Both the position numbers and the translations under genes were made by a program. From Clostridiales bacterium (GTDB lineage Bacteria > Bacillota_A > Clostridia > Oscillospirales > Oscillospiraceae), in the NCBI GenBank assembly GCA_019417795.1, contig DXUR01000069.1, positions 1 through 10,530 of the forward strand: a stretch of 10,530 nucleotides of DNA. Reading direction: 5' to 3'. How positions within the stretch are numbered: the stretch's first letter is position 1; each line of letters starts with the position of its first letter. A model generated the notes under the pieces. The model was not told the origin of the DNA. It saw only the letters and a list, made by a program, of their open reading frames with translations, and made no database searches. Positions 5,367 through 10,530 of the stretch are shown piece by piece.

Positions 5367-5985
5367 AAGAAAGCCACCTGTTTTCGCCGGGAATGTGGCC
5401 CGGCAGGCCCAGGCGCGGTATCTGCGCACCAAGAAGCCGGAAAGCGAGCGGGTACAGGAAAACCGGGAGGCGGCAGGCCATGTGATCTGTTTGTGCTTCA
5501 TGGTGGCGCTGAATGACCGGTACGGCATTGGAGAGGGCCGCTTGCAGAGAGTGACGGACGCGGCCAATGGGGAGCTGGAGCGCTTTGCAATCAACCAGAG
5601 GGCCGTGGGTATGGAGCGGGCAAAGAAACTGCTCAACGAGACGCTGGCGGGCTTGTACGACGGGAATTTTGTGCTGCCCATCACGAAGCCACCCAAAAAA
5701 GCAAGAGACTGGGCCATGCTGGGAGAACAGCGGGAAGCGGCGGAGATCGTGGTCAAGTGCTACGCACTGGGCACACACAAGGCGCTGGGCTTTGGCCGGG
5801 AGCGCCTGGAGGAGACGATCAAAGCCACGGAAGCTGTGTTCCGGGAGTTTGGAGAGTGGGCAAAGGGCGGGGACTACTTCGGGTACGCCATGCTGGCAAG
5901 ACGGCTGACGGAAATTCTCGGTGAGCCGGTGGAAGTGGACGAAAGCAAGGCTGACGAGCCGATTTTCAGCAGAACGCTGGACTGA
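5353..5985 (+). CDS. unknown phage-type protein made of two related halves
   Basis: A 210-aa, mainly helical protein of no recognised family. It has a basic N-terminus (residues 1-36), then two segments that align with each other: about 38-99 and 127-189. Both begin REAA, both reach a G-I/F-G-x-x-R-L turn (YGIGEGRL and LGFGRERL), and both end in a helix closing with LLNETLAG or RLTEILG. A linker rich in Pro and Lys (109-117) joins them, and an acidic tail follows. The start ATG 5353 has TGGAGGAAAA directly upstream; an in-frame extension to 5281 lies inside the previous gene. Its place between the nuclease and the sigma-like gene suggests a replication or early-regulation role, but no catalytic motif is visible. 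A tandem four-helix or nucleic-acid-binding protein would fit. Confidence 0.72.
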   Translation: MGKHKRKPPVFAGNVARQAQARYLRTKKPESERVQENREAAGHVICLCFMVALNDRYGIGEGRLQRVTDAANGELERFAINQRAVGMERAKKLLNETLAGLYDGNFVLPITKPPKKARDWAMLGEQREAAEIVVKCYALGTHKALGFGRERLEETIKATEAVFREFGEWAKGGDYFGYAMLARRLTEILGEPVEVDESKADEPIFSRTLD

Positions 5986-6034
5986 GGGTGTTAGAGGGAG
6001 ACGGCGAACAGAAAGCCGGGAACGGGAGGCGACG

Positions 6035-6517
6035 ATGCAGTTTGAGAGCGTGAAACACATAGCCCAGTATTACAAGGCCATTCCGGGTATGCTGCGCTTG
6101 TTACAGCAGGAGCGGGAGGAGCTGGAGGGCAATTACTATGGGCTGCGTGGGCTGGCGTATGACGGGACGCCGCACAGCTCGTCGCCGGGGAAACCGACGG
6201 AAGAAGCGGGCCTGCGGGCGCTGGAAAGCGGTGTGGGCGACCGGCTGGCAGAGATCAAGGCGAACGAGATGGTTTTGAGCGCGGACGCAGCGGCCATCCG
6301 GGGCTGCCTGGACGCCGTAAACGGTAGGTACAAGCAGGTGATCTTGATGCGCTATGTGCGTGGTTACAGTTGGGCAAAAACGGGTGTCAGAATGAACGCA
6401 CCGGACAGCACCGTGAGAAACTGGCACGAGCGGGCTATGGAGCGTTTTGGCGAGGCCCTGGAGGAACTGCCGGGGGCGGCGGAGCTGGCCGCCCGCGCCG
6501 CGCGCGCGCGTACATAA
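6035..6517 (+). CDS. sigma-70 region-4-like / ArpU-type phage regulator
   Basis: A 160-aa protein that resembles the ArpU/DUF1492 group of phage transcription regulators, which have a C-terminal helix-turn-helix like sigma-70 region 4. The N-terminal part (residues 1-95) is helical and holds YDGTPHSSSPGKPTEEAG (42-59), typical of the group. The helix-turn-helix is at about 96-140: YKQVILMRYVRGYSWAKTG, then MNAPDSTVRNWHERAMERF. Such proteins switch on late or packaging genes in phages of Gram-positive bacteria. The start ATG 6035 is set by GGGAGG (6024-6029). It is 49 nt after the preceding stop and is the last clear gene of the + block. The end is an Ala/Arg repeat encoded by alternating CG. 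In prophages a terminase gene often follows; none is seen in this window. Confidence 0.8.
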   Translation: MQFESVKHIAQYYKAIPGMLRLLQQEREELEGNYYGLRGLAYDGTPHSSSPGKPTEEAGLRALESGVGDRLAEIKANEMVLSADAAAIRGCLDAVNGRYKQVILMRYVRGYSWAKTGVRMNAPDSTVRNWHERAMERFGEALEELPGAAELAARAARART

Positions 6518-6830
6518 TAAGCGCCGAAAAATTTTGTGCGGGGAGCAGGATGATTTTGGGGCTGTGTCTGCCGCCCACCGGGACGGATTTTCGCAGGGGC
6601 GAGCCGCCGGAAACCAGCCCTAAAGGAAGTTTTCTGAACCGACTATATGCGCGGCGTGTTCAAGTTTCCACAAAGCGGGGAAAGGCTGTGGAAAAACAAT
6701 TTGCGAATGGAGGAAAAGCCTGTGGGTTTTGTGAGAACGATAACCGGAAGCGTGGGTAGGTACTTAGCTCGGCGGCGGCGGATACGGGCACTGCGGAGCT
6801 GGTATAGATACCTGTACAGGAGCGGGAAAA
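6518..6830. other. about 310 bp with no confident gene between the sigma-like gene and the terminator
   Basis: The spacer starts with AT-rich CGAAAAATTTTGTG, then mixed sequence without a clear promoter or repeat. Several frames are open, but none has both a good start site and a recognisable protein, except possibly the small Arg-rich frame at 6722-6835. No tRNA-like cloverleaf and no obvious attachment-site repeat was found by eye. Confidence 0.4.
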
Positions 6831-6835
6831 GATGA
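6722..6835 (+). CDS. possible 37-aa Arg-rich mini-protein
   Basis: An open frame that would start at GTG 6722, preceded by GGAGG (6709-6713) at a good distance, or at ATG 6707. The product is very basic: GRYLARRRRIRALRSWYRYL fills most of it, and it ends just before the terminator hairpin. The ribosome binding site and the placement favour a real gene. The short length, the non-ATG start and the lack of a recognised family argue against it. It could instead be chance in GC-rich sequence. Confidence 0.3.
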   Translation: MGFVRTITGSVGRYLARRRRIRALRSWYRYLYRSGKR

Positions 6836-6840
6836 AAGAA

Positions 6841-6891
6841 CCCCGGCGGGCCGTTTTGTTACGGTCTGCCGGGGGTTTTGTTTCGCTTTTT
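6841..6891 (+). terminator. strong Rho-independent terminator, probably bidirectional
   Basis: A 14-bp stem (6841-6854 with 6861-6874, two G-T pairs) around the loop TTTGTT is followed by TTTTGTTTCGCTTTTT. It ends the + block. The complement has a weaker T-rich run, TTCTTTC, on the other side, so it may also stop transcripts of the - block, whose last gene ends 39 bp away at 6931. Confidence 0.85.
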
Positions 6892-6930
6892 GAGATTTTG
6901 ATAACGCTTTTTCCCGTTCTGATAACGGCG

Positions 6931-7155
6931 TCAGGGTTCCGGGGGTTCGTCGGGCGTATTGAGTTCGAGGGGCTGGCCCTCCCGCTTCATGCGCTCAATA
7001 CAAGCCTGTATCACATAGCCCTGGACGCTCTGATCGGCGGCCTTGGCGGCGGCGCGGATGGCCGCGCCGATGGACTTGATCGGGCGGACGCTGATATAGT
7101 CGCACTTGGCGTTGTAACGGTCGTTGCCGCGCCGCCTGTATTCTGGAACTGGCAT
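6931..7155 (-). CDS. ribbon-helix-helix (Arc-like) protein
   Basis: A 74-aa protein with a basic N-terminal arm (YRRRGNDRYNAKC), a beta-strand segment CDYISVRP (residues 18-25), then two helices (about 30-40 and 43-58) in KSIGAAIRAAAKAADQSVQG and YVIQACIERMKREG. This is the ribbon-helix-helix layout of Arc/CopG-type DNA-binding proteins and antitoxins, and similar proteins are common on mobile elements of Clostridia. No toxin gene is recognisable next to it, so an autoregulator or accessory repressor is as likely as an antitoxin. The start ATG at 7155 is preceded by GGAGGAATGACCT, and the gene begins 3 nt after the stop of the 88-aa gene, so they are co-transcribed. It is the last gene of the - block. 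Confidence 0.75.
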   Translation of the reverse strand: MPVPEYRRRGNDRYNAKCDYISVRPIKSIGAAIRAAAKAADQSVQGYVIQACIERMKREGQPLELNTPDEPPEP

Positions 7156-7158
7156 AGG

Positions 7159-7425
7159 TCATTCCTCCTCCTGGGGTTCGTTATAGCCCGTCAGGTCGAT
7201 CATGGTGATCTCCGGGGGCTGCGGGGTGAGTTTGTAATAGCGCCCGTTTTCGTAGTGCTGGTCGGTTACGCCGTCGAACCAGGTAATATCTCCATGCTGA
7301 GCCTGGGCGGCCTCCATGCTTTGCCGCGCCTGCTGCTCGGTCAGGCCGTCAAAGGTGAGGCGCTGGCCGTCGGCAAACTGAGCCACAAGGCGGAACGCCG
7401 GGAAAATCTGCTGTGTGTTGTCCAT
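7159..7425 (-). CDS. 88-aa hypothetical protein
   Basis: An 88-aa acidic protein, probably alpha-beta. The segment QRLTFDGLTEQQARQSMEAA (residues 21-40) looks like a strand, a turn and a helix, and is followed by ITWFDGVTDQHYENGRYYKL. No catalytic motif is seen. The ATG at 7425 is preceded by AGGAGG; an in-frame extension to 7449 lacks a binding site and would begin inside the promoter. It is the first gene after the internal promoter at 7448-7476. A shorter version of its LTF-GLT motif appears in the 68-aa protein at 9554. Function unknown. Confidence 0.7.
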   Translation of the reverse strand: MDNTQQIFPAFRLVAQFADGQRLTFDGLTEQQARQSMEAAQAQHGDITWFDGVTDQHYENGRYYKLTPQPPEITMIDLTGYNEPQEEE

Positions 7426-7447
7426 GGGGTGCCTCCTGTCTTGTCGC

Positions 7448-7476
7448 ATTATAACACGAAATAGTGCGCAGGTCTA
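7448..7476 (-). promoter_or_regulatory. extended -10 promoter for the last two - strand genes
   Basis: On the - strand, TAGACC (7476-7471) is followed by a 17-nt spacer and a perfect TATAAT (7453-7448), with TG one base upstream of it (TGTTATAAT), an extended -10. Transcription would start near 7441, leaving a leader of about 16 nt that holds the AGGAGG of the 88-aa gene. The -35 box overlaps the stop codon of the upstream 156-aa gene (7474-7476). Confidence 0.7.
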
Positions 7477-7944
7477 TTCAAACTCGGATAAATGCTGGAA
7501 AAGGGCCTGTTCAATCCCGCGGCGCTGGCACTCGCCGGTGCGGTCAAGCTGTATGCTGCCGTCTTGACCGGCGGAAATGGTGCAGCCGCACTTCCAGATA
7601 TACATGGCCTGCGTGATGATGTCCAAAGTCAGATAATCGCAGAGGGCGAGATCATAGGGGGTAACAGAGGAACTGGAGCCGCCATTGAATAGATTGTGAG
7701 CGGAGCGGATGGCTGTAAATTGACTGTCAGACAGTTCCGCCCGGCGGGCGACGGACAAAATACCGGGGAAACTGATACCGTCGGGGCAAATTTTGCGTCG
7801 GGCGATGTCACACAGCGTTTTGTCGGCGGAAAGGATATAGACGGCGGCCATGTATCCGCCGTCCCGCTGGCGAGCGGGGGCGGAGCTGGCGGCCAGGGAT
7901 ATGAGTTCACAGTAGCGGGCATAGTGGTTCTTGTGGTCAATCAT
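7474..7944 (-). CDS. 156-aa hypothetical protein (mobile-element type)
   Basis: A 156-aa protein, probably mostly helical, starting MIDHKNHYARYCELISLAAS. Conserved-looking parts are GGYMAAVYILSADKTLCDIA (residues 29-48), GISFPGILSVARRAELS (56-72) and SAHNLFNGGSSS (81-92). The general pattern (His-x-x-Arg-Tyr start, YLLSAD-like helix, NLFN) recalls a conserved hypothetical family on Clostridia mobile elements, possibly DUF6075; this is recollection, not a match. The start is fixed by AGGAGG upstream and by an ATGA overlap with the stop of the 81-aa gene. No active site is evident. Confidence 0.72.
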   Translation of the reverse strand: MIDHKNHYARYCELISLAASSAPARQRDGGYMAAVYILSADKTLCDIARRKICPDGISFPGILSVARRAELSDSQFTAIRSAHNLFNGGSSSSVTPYDLALCDYLTLDIITQAMYIWKCGCTISAGQDGSIQLDRTGECQRRGIEQALFQHLSEFE

Positions 7945-8186
7945 TGGGATACCTCCTGTTCGTTTGGCTCGTAGTAGGCCACGACTTCACCGGTCACGCT
8001 GTCGTGGCGGCTGATGATGGTATAGCCGAACTGTGCAAGATCGTCGCGGGCAGCCTGGAGGACGGCGGCCTGATATTCCGGGCCGCGCTGTGCAAAGCGG
8101 TCGGGCTTTGTGTAGCGGCGGCGGAAGCCCTCAACAGAGGATGCGGGAACCTGGTATTTTTTGAACTTTTCATACAGAATTGACAT
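7941..8186 (-). CDS. 81-aa hypothetical protein
   Basis: An 81-aa protein, MSILYEKFKKYQVPASSVEG at its start, with a helical first half, a middle helix (EYQAAVLQAARDDLAQFG, residues 37-54) and a C-terminal strand pair (YTIISRHDSVTGEVVAYYE). The start at 8186 follows AAGGAG by 9 nt; a longer in-frame version to 8390 would cover the 64-aa gene in another frame and is rejected. The stop overlaps the next start (ATGA at 7941-7944). No family is recognised. Confidence 0.7.
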   Translation of the reverse strand: MSILYEKFKKYQVPASSVEGFRRRYTKPDRFAQRGPEYQAAVLQAARDDLAQFGYTIISRHDSVTGEVVAYYEPNEQEVSQ

Positions 8187-8199
8187 GGGGCAATCTCCT

Positions 8200-8394
8200 T
8201 CAATTCTCTGCTGCGCTGTCGCCCATGGGGACAACGCGCCATTCTTCGGGGCGAGTTTTGGCGGAACGGATTGCTTCAAGGGGTTCCCTGCTCTCGCAGA
8301 TGGCGGCCTGTTTCCAACGGTAGCTTTGGCAGGTTCGATTTTTAGTCTGCTCCTCACGGACGATATGAAGCTGCTTGTATTCCAGAACATACAT
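8200..8394 (-). CDS. 64-aa hypothetical protein
   Basis: A 64-aa protein beginning MYVLEYKQLHIVREEQTKNR, followed by TCQSYRWKQAAICESREPLE and ending with RPEEWRVVPMG. It looks like a small alpha-beta fold: strand, long helix, strand. Two cysteines are present but no CxxC pair. The ribosome binding site is weak (AGAAAGG), and the start is the first ATG after the spacer that carries the repeat element. It lies 13 nt before the 81-aa gene. No known family; likely a small accessory protein. Confidence 0.65.
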   Translation of the reverse strand: MYVLEYKQLHIVREEQTKNRTCQSYRWKQAAICESREPLEAIRSAKTRPEEWRVVPMGDSAAEN

Positions 8395-8447
8395 ATTTGC
8401 GGCCTTTCTGCCCTTTACCCTGGGCGGCGGGTTTTGTATGGGGTGCC

Positions 8448-8486
8448 GTCGCTTTGTGCCGGTGCGGCGGCTCCAAGGTGTCCGGG
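8448..8486 (-). repeat. intergenic repeat element, copy A (39 bp)
   Basis: On the + strand this copy reads GTCGCTTTGT, one extra G, CCGGTGCGGC, six variable bases, AAGGTGTCCGGG. The same three blocks in the same order occur at 10085-10121. It lies 31 bp downstream of the stop of the 334-aa gene, in the spacer before the 64-aa gene. Confidence 0.75.
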
Positions 8487-8491
8487 TATCA

Positions 8492-8511
8492 TTTTCGTGG
8501 GGTCACGAAAA
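8492..8511. repeat. perfect 8-bp inverted repeat just past a stop codon
   Basis: TTTTCGTG (8492-8499), a 4-nt loop, then CACGAAAA (8504-8511), 6 bp after the stop of the 334-aa gene on the - strand. It lacks a T-tract beyond the stem on either side, so it is a weak terminator at best. It could stabilise the transcript end or bind a protein. Confidence 0.5.
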
Positions 8512-8517
8512 CGGTTG

Positions 8518-9522
8518 TCAATCAAGGCCAAGGGCGCGGCGGGCGGCCTGCTCTGCGTTGGGGGTCAACTGCCGCTGCCATGCGCTGTACCGGGGAGACC
8601 AGCGGAAGCCGTTGGATTTGAGTGCGGCGCGGGTATCCTCGTCGGGCTTTTCGTCAAAGAGGATTTGGAGCCGGTCGGCCTCCAGGTTGCGGACGATCTC
8701 GCCCCCATCGAATTTGGTGTTTTCGGCGGGCTGTGTCTGCTGGGCGGCTCGGCTGTCCAGCTCGGAAAGGCGGGTTTCCACCCGCTTGATCTTGCCCCGC
8801 AGGCTGGAAAGCTCATAGTCAGGCATGGGCTTTTGCGCCCAGGAATAGGCGCTTTGGATGGCGGCGTCATTTTGGGCGGCGGTTTCATCGCTCATGCCGG
8901 GGAAGCCCTTCAAGGTCTTGTGCTTGCGGTAGTAGGCGTTCATGGCCTTGCCGGTGTCCAGCCTTTTTTGTAACTGCTGGAGCTGATCGGTGAGCATTTC
9001 ACGGGCGTGGGGGTCGGCCAGATCGACGGGGCCGGAGCCGACGGTTTTGATTTTGTGCAAGATGGCCTCGATCTCTTTGTACTCCTGCCACAAGCTGTCC
9101 TCGCGGGCGTTCTGGCGCTGCTTTTTCTTCACCGGGAAGTTGGAACCGCCGGAAACAAGGATACTGGGACAGCTTGCGCCGTTGCGGTTGTAGTCGTTCG
9201 TCCACTGGGCGAGGCGGCGGGCGTAGCGGTCAAGTAGGGCGTCCAGCTTGCCGTGGTAATAGGGACTTGTGGCGGCCTTGCAGCGCTCAACCAGGGCGGC
9301 GGCTTTGTCCACGCTGGCCCGGTATTCGTTTGTGGCGCGGCCTGCGGGGTAGTCTCGCATGGACATCATCTCGTGCGCCCGGCGGGCCGTCTCCTCGTCG
9401 ATGGGGTAATATTTGACGGCGGGGGCCTCCTGGGCTTGCTCCTGGGGCTGTGCGTCGTTGTGACCGGTGGCGTCAATGATCTCGTCCAGATCGGCGGTCA
9501 ATAGGCTTTGCTGTTCGTACAT
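8518..9522 (-). CDS. 334-aa accessory protein of conjugative-element type
   Basis: A 334-aa protein and the largest complete gene of the - block. After a Glu/Gln-rich start (residues 1-35) comes an Arg-rich helical region with YRASVDKAAALVERCKAA (67-84), a conserved-looking stretch SGGSNFPVKKKQRQNARED (124-142), then KAMNAYYRKHKTLKGFPGM (192-210) and a coiled-coil-like part (240-262). The C-terminus has a separate small domain, DRLQILFDEKPDEDTRAALK with GFRWSPRYSAWQRQLT (283-320), a module seen by recollection at the ends of several plasmid and conjugative-element proteins. No catalytic site is clear. The start at 9522 is set by AAGGAGG 8 nt upstream; an in-frame extension to 9606 overlaps the 68-aa gene. 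DNA or protein binding during element transfer is only a guess. Confidence 0.75.
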   Translation of the reverse strand: MYEQQSLLTADLDEIIDATGHNDAQPQEQAQEAPAVKYYPIDEETARRAHEMMSMRDYPAGRATNEYRASVDKAAALVERCKAATSPYYHGKLDALLDRYARRLAQWTNDYNRNGASCPSILVSGGSNFPVKKKQRQNAREDSLWQEYKEIEAILHKIKTVGSGPVDLADPHAREMLTDQLQQLQKRLDTGKAMNAYYRKHKTLKGFPGMSDETAAQNDAAIQSAYSWAQKPMPDYELSSLRGKIKRVETRLSELDSRAAQQTQPAENTKFDGGEIVRNLEADRLQILFDEKPDEDTRAALKSNGFRWSPRYSAWQRQLTPNAEQAARRALGLD

Positions 9523-9553
9523 GGCTTTTCCTCCTTGGTTTTGGGTGGTGGGG

Positions 9554-9760
9554 TTATTGGTCGGCTTCCTTGGCCGCCTCCGGGGTGTCGGAATAGTTGT
9601 AATCAAGTCCGTGCTGCTCCATGAGATCGGAAACCGCCTGACCCGTCAGGCCGGAGAAGCAAAGGGTCTCGTCAACAACCGTCGCCCCCAGCGTGGCGGC
9701 AAGGTCGGACAGGCTGCCGAAGTGGTTCAGGACTGCGGCATAGATTTTGGGTTGCGGCAT
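9554..9760 (-). CDS. 68-aa hypothetical protein
   Basis: A 68-aa acidic protein, MPQPKIYAAVLNHFGSLSDL at the N-terminus, then ETLCFSGLTGQAVSDLMEQH (residues 31-50) and an acidic tail. The pattern suggests helix, strand, helix. The start at 9760 follows GGGAGG by about 9 nt. It ends 31 nt before the start of the 334-aa gene. The strand-turn-helix LCFSGLT resembles LTFDGLT of the 88-aa protein at 7159. Function unknown. Confidence 0.68.
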   Translation of the reverse strand: MPQPKIYAAVLNHFGSLSDLAATLGATVVDETLCFSGLTGQAVSDLMEQHGLDYNYSDTPEAAKEADQ

Positions 9761-9804
9761 GGTAGAAACCTCCCTGTTTTGGATTTGGGTTTTGGCCCAT
9801 GAGC

Positions 9805-9829
9805 GCCCCCGCCCTGGTGGGAGCGGGGC
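9805..9829. repeat. GC-rich hairpin in the spacer before the 68-aa gene
   Basis: GCCCCCGC (9805-9812) pairs with GCGGGGC (9823-9829), with one bulged C and a loop of about 10 nt. It lies in the 111-bp spacer between the 53-aa and 68-aa genes. No T-tract is next to it, so a transcript-stabilising or translation-controlling role is more likely than termination. Confidence 0.4.
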
Positions 9830-9871
9830 CGGGCTTGCACCGGCGGCGCGTTTTGCGTCGGCCTTGCGGGC

Positions 9872-10033
9872 TTACAGTTTGAGAAGCCGCCGGGCGGTGT
9901 CCTCGTCGATGTAGTTTGACCATCCGGCACGGTGAAGCTCCTCGGCGGCTTGGGAAAGGGTGATTGTGCCGTTCTGGACATCCTCGCGCAGACTATCCAG
10001 AATATTTTTGATGGGGAACGGCTCTTTGCGCAT
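9872..10033 (-). CDS. 53-aa hypothetical protein
   Basis: A 53-aa protein starting MRKEPFPIKNILDSLREDVQ and ending DEDTARRLLKL. The middle, NGTITLSQAAEELHRAGWSN (residues 21-40), looks like a short helix-turn-helix or winged-helix fragment, with Leu-Ser-x-Ala-Ala-Glu-Glu-Leu as in DNA-binding helices. The call rests on a good ribosome binding site (AAAAGGAG, 8 nt before the ATG at 10033), a protein-like composition, and a place in line with the other - strand genes. A DNA-binding role is possible but weakly supported. Confidence 0.68.
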   Translation of the reverse strand: MRKEPFPIKNILDSLREDVQNGTITLSQAAEELHRAGWSNYIDEDTARRLLKL

Positions 10034-10084
10034 GGTATCAGCTCCTTTTGGGGTTTTGTGGTTGGCCCTGTGGCCTGGGGTCGG

Positions 10085-10121
10085 GTCGCTTTGTCCGGTG
10101 CGGCCCGCGAAGGTGTCCGGG
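10085..10121 (-). repeat. intergenic repeat element, copy B (37 bp)
   Basis: On the + strand this copy reads GTCGCTTTGT, CCGGTGCGGC, five variable bases, AAGGTGTCCGGG; the three blocks are identical to copy A at 8448-8486. It begins 8 bp past the stop of the truncated gene at the window edge. Confidence 0.75.
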
Positions 10122-10129
10122 GTTTGTGG

Positions 10130-10530
10130 TCAGTCAAGACAGGTTTCAAAGCTCATGCGGTACTGCTCTTTGAGCTTGTCATAGGCGCGGCGGGTGACGG
10201 TGTATGTGCTGCGCTGCTCGTCGTAGGATATACCGCGCCCGCGGAGCTGCGGGAGATCGTCGCGGAGCGGACGGAGATAATAATACTTGCCGTAGTATGA
10301 AAGACTGGCGGAAAAGTCGCAGCCCGTCGGGGCCTTTTGCATTTCGTAGCAATAGGAATATTCACCGGGTTTGTCTGCGTGAACGGCAGGGGACTTTGCC
10401 GCCTCCAGTGCTTCATAGTCGGGAGCGTGGCCGAAAAGCTCACCTGTTTCGGTGTCGTAGCGGGCAACGGTAAACTCCGGGACAAAAAGCGTTGTCTGCT
10501 CGTTGATCTGCTGGGCGTAGCCGCCGGGGA
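10130..10530 (-). CDS. C-terminal part of a larger hypothetical protein (5' end outside window)
   Basis: The frame is open from the right edge down to a TGA at 10130-10132, giving at least 132 residues. Methionine 10342 is internal: the codons upstream of it are open and protein-like (for example VARYDTETGELFGHAPDYEA), so the gene continues outside the window. Visible features are many Tyr residues (LSYYGKYYYLRPLRDDLPQL) and a charged helical end, TRRAYDKLKEQYRMSFETCL. No catalytic motif is seen. It is the most upstream gene of the - block shown here. By context it may be a large accessory protein of a plasmid or conjugative element; the family is not recognised. Confidence 0.7.
   Translation of the reverse strand, partial: PGGYAQQINEQTTLFVPEFTVARYDTETGELFGHAPDYEALEAAKSPAVHADKPGEYSYCYEMQKAPTGCDFSASLSYYGKYYYLRPLRDDLPQLRGRGISYDEQRSTYTVTRRAYDKLKEQYRMSFETCLD

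Noticed and set aside
4492..6060. A 522-aa open frame on the - strand
   Set aside because: It lies antisense to the end of the HD gene, the nuclease, the Cys-rich gene and the two-half protein, all with clear starts and protein-like content. It is a shadow of GC-rich codon use and shows no domain.
6497..6513. Alternating CG stretch as a Z-DNA or regulatory element
   Set aside because: It is explained by Ala/Arg codons at the end of the sigma-like gene.
6931..7425. A toxin-antitoxin pair formed by the ribbon-helix-helix protein and the 88-aa protein
   Set aside because: The size and co-transcription fit, but the 88-aa protein shows no toxin motif and the order has the possible antitoxin second; not supportable from sequence alone.
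8161..8973. A 270-aa open frame on the + strand
   Set aside because: Complement of the 334-aa and 64-aa genes; Gly/Leu-rich composition typical of an antisense shadow.

Overview
The window looks like a piece of a mobile genetic element from a Bacillota (Clostridia-type, probably gut-associated) host. The DNA is fairly GC-rich. Genes are tightly packed, often coupled through ATGA overlaps, and most have AGGAGG-like ribosome binding sites. No host housekeeping gene is visible. The contents are phage-type DNA metabolism genes plus small accessory genes of the kind found on prophages, plasmids and conjugative elements. The window alone does not show whether the element is a prophage, a phage-plasmid or an integrative conjugative element.

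Region 1 (1-2822, + strand) opens with the C-terminal end of a C5-cytosine DNA methyltransferase. It is translationally coupled to a PP-loop ATPase of the PAPS-reductase family whose DNA is visibly AT-richer than most of the window. A run of very small genes follows: two zinc-ribbon-like proteins, a ribbon-helix-helix-like protein, four other Cys-rich mini-proteins and one small membrane protein.

Region 2 (2823-3215) has no convincing gene. It holds six consecutive short inverted repeats, an 11-bp direct repeat and a tandem 7-bp repeat, immediately upstream of a rolling-circle (HUH) replication initiator. It is the best candidate here for a replication origin or an undescribed structured RNA.

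Region 3 (3216-6517, + strand) is a coupled set: the HUH Rep protein, an HD-domain phosphohydrolase, a DUF1064-like PD-(D/E)XK nuclease, a small Cys-rich protein, an unknown protein built from two related halves, and a sigma-70 region-4/ArpU-like regulator. About 300 bp of mostly non-coding DNA and a strong, probably bidirectional, terminator at 6841-6891 close this block.

Region 4 (6931-10530, - strand, convergent) is a row of nine small to medium accessory genes, mostly unknown: a truncated protein at the window edge, a 53-aa protein, a 68-aa protein, a 334-aa coiled protein of the type seen on conjugative elements, three small unknowns, and an 88-aa protein plus a ribbon-helix-helix protein. 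The last two are served by an internal extended -10 promoter. Two intergenic spacers of this block share a near-identical element of about 38 bp.

A reasonable reading is that the + block supplies replication, nuclease, DNA-modification and late-regulation functions, and the - block is an accessory module transcribed towards it. The functional link between the two blocks is inference.
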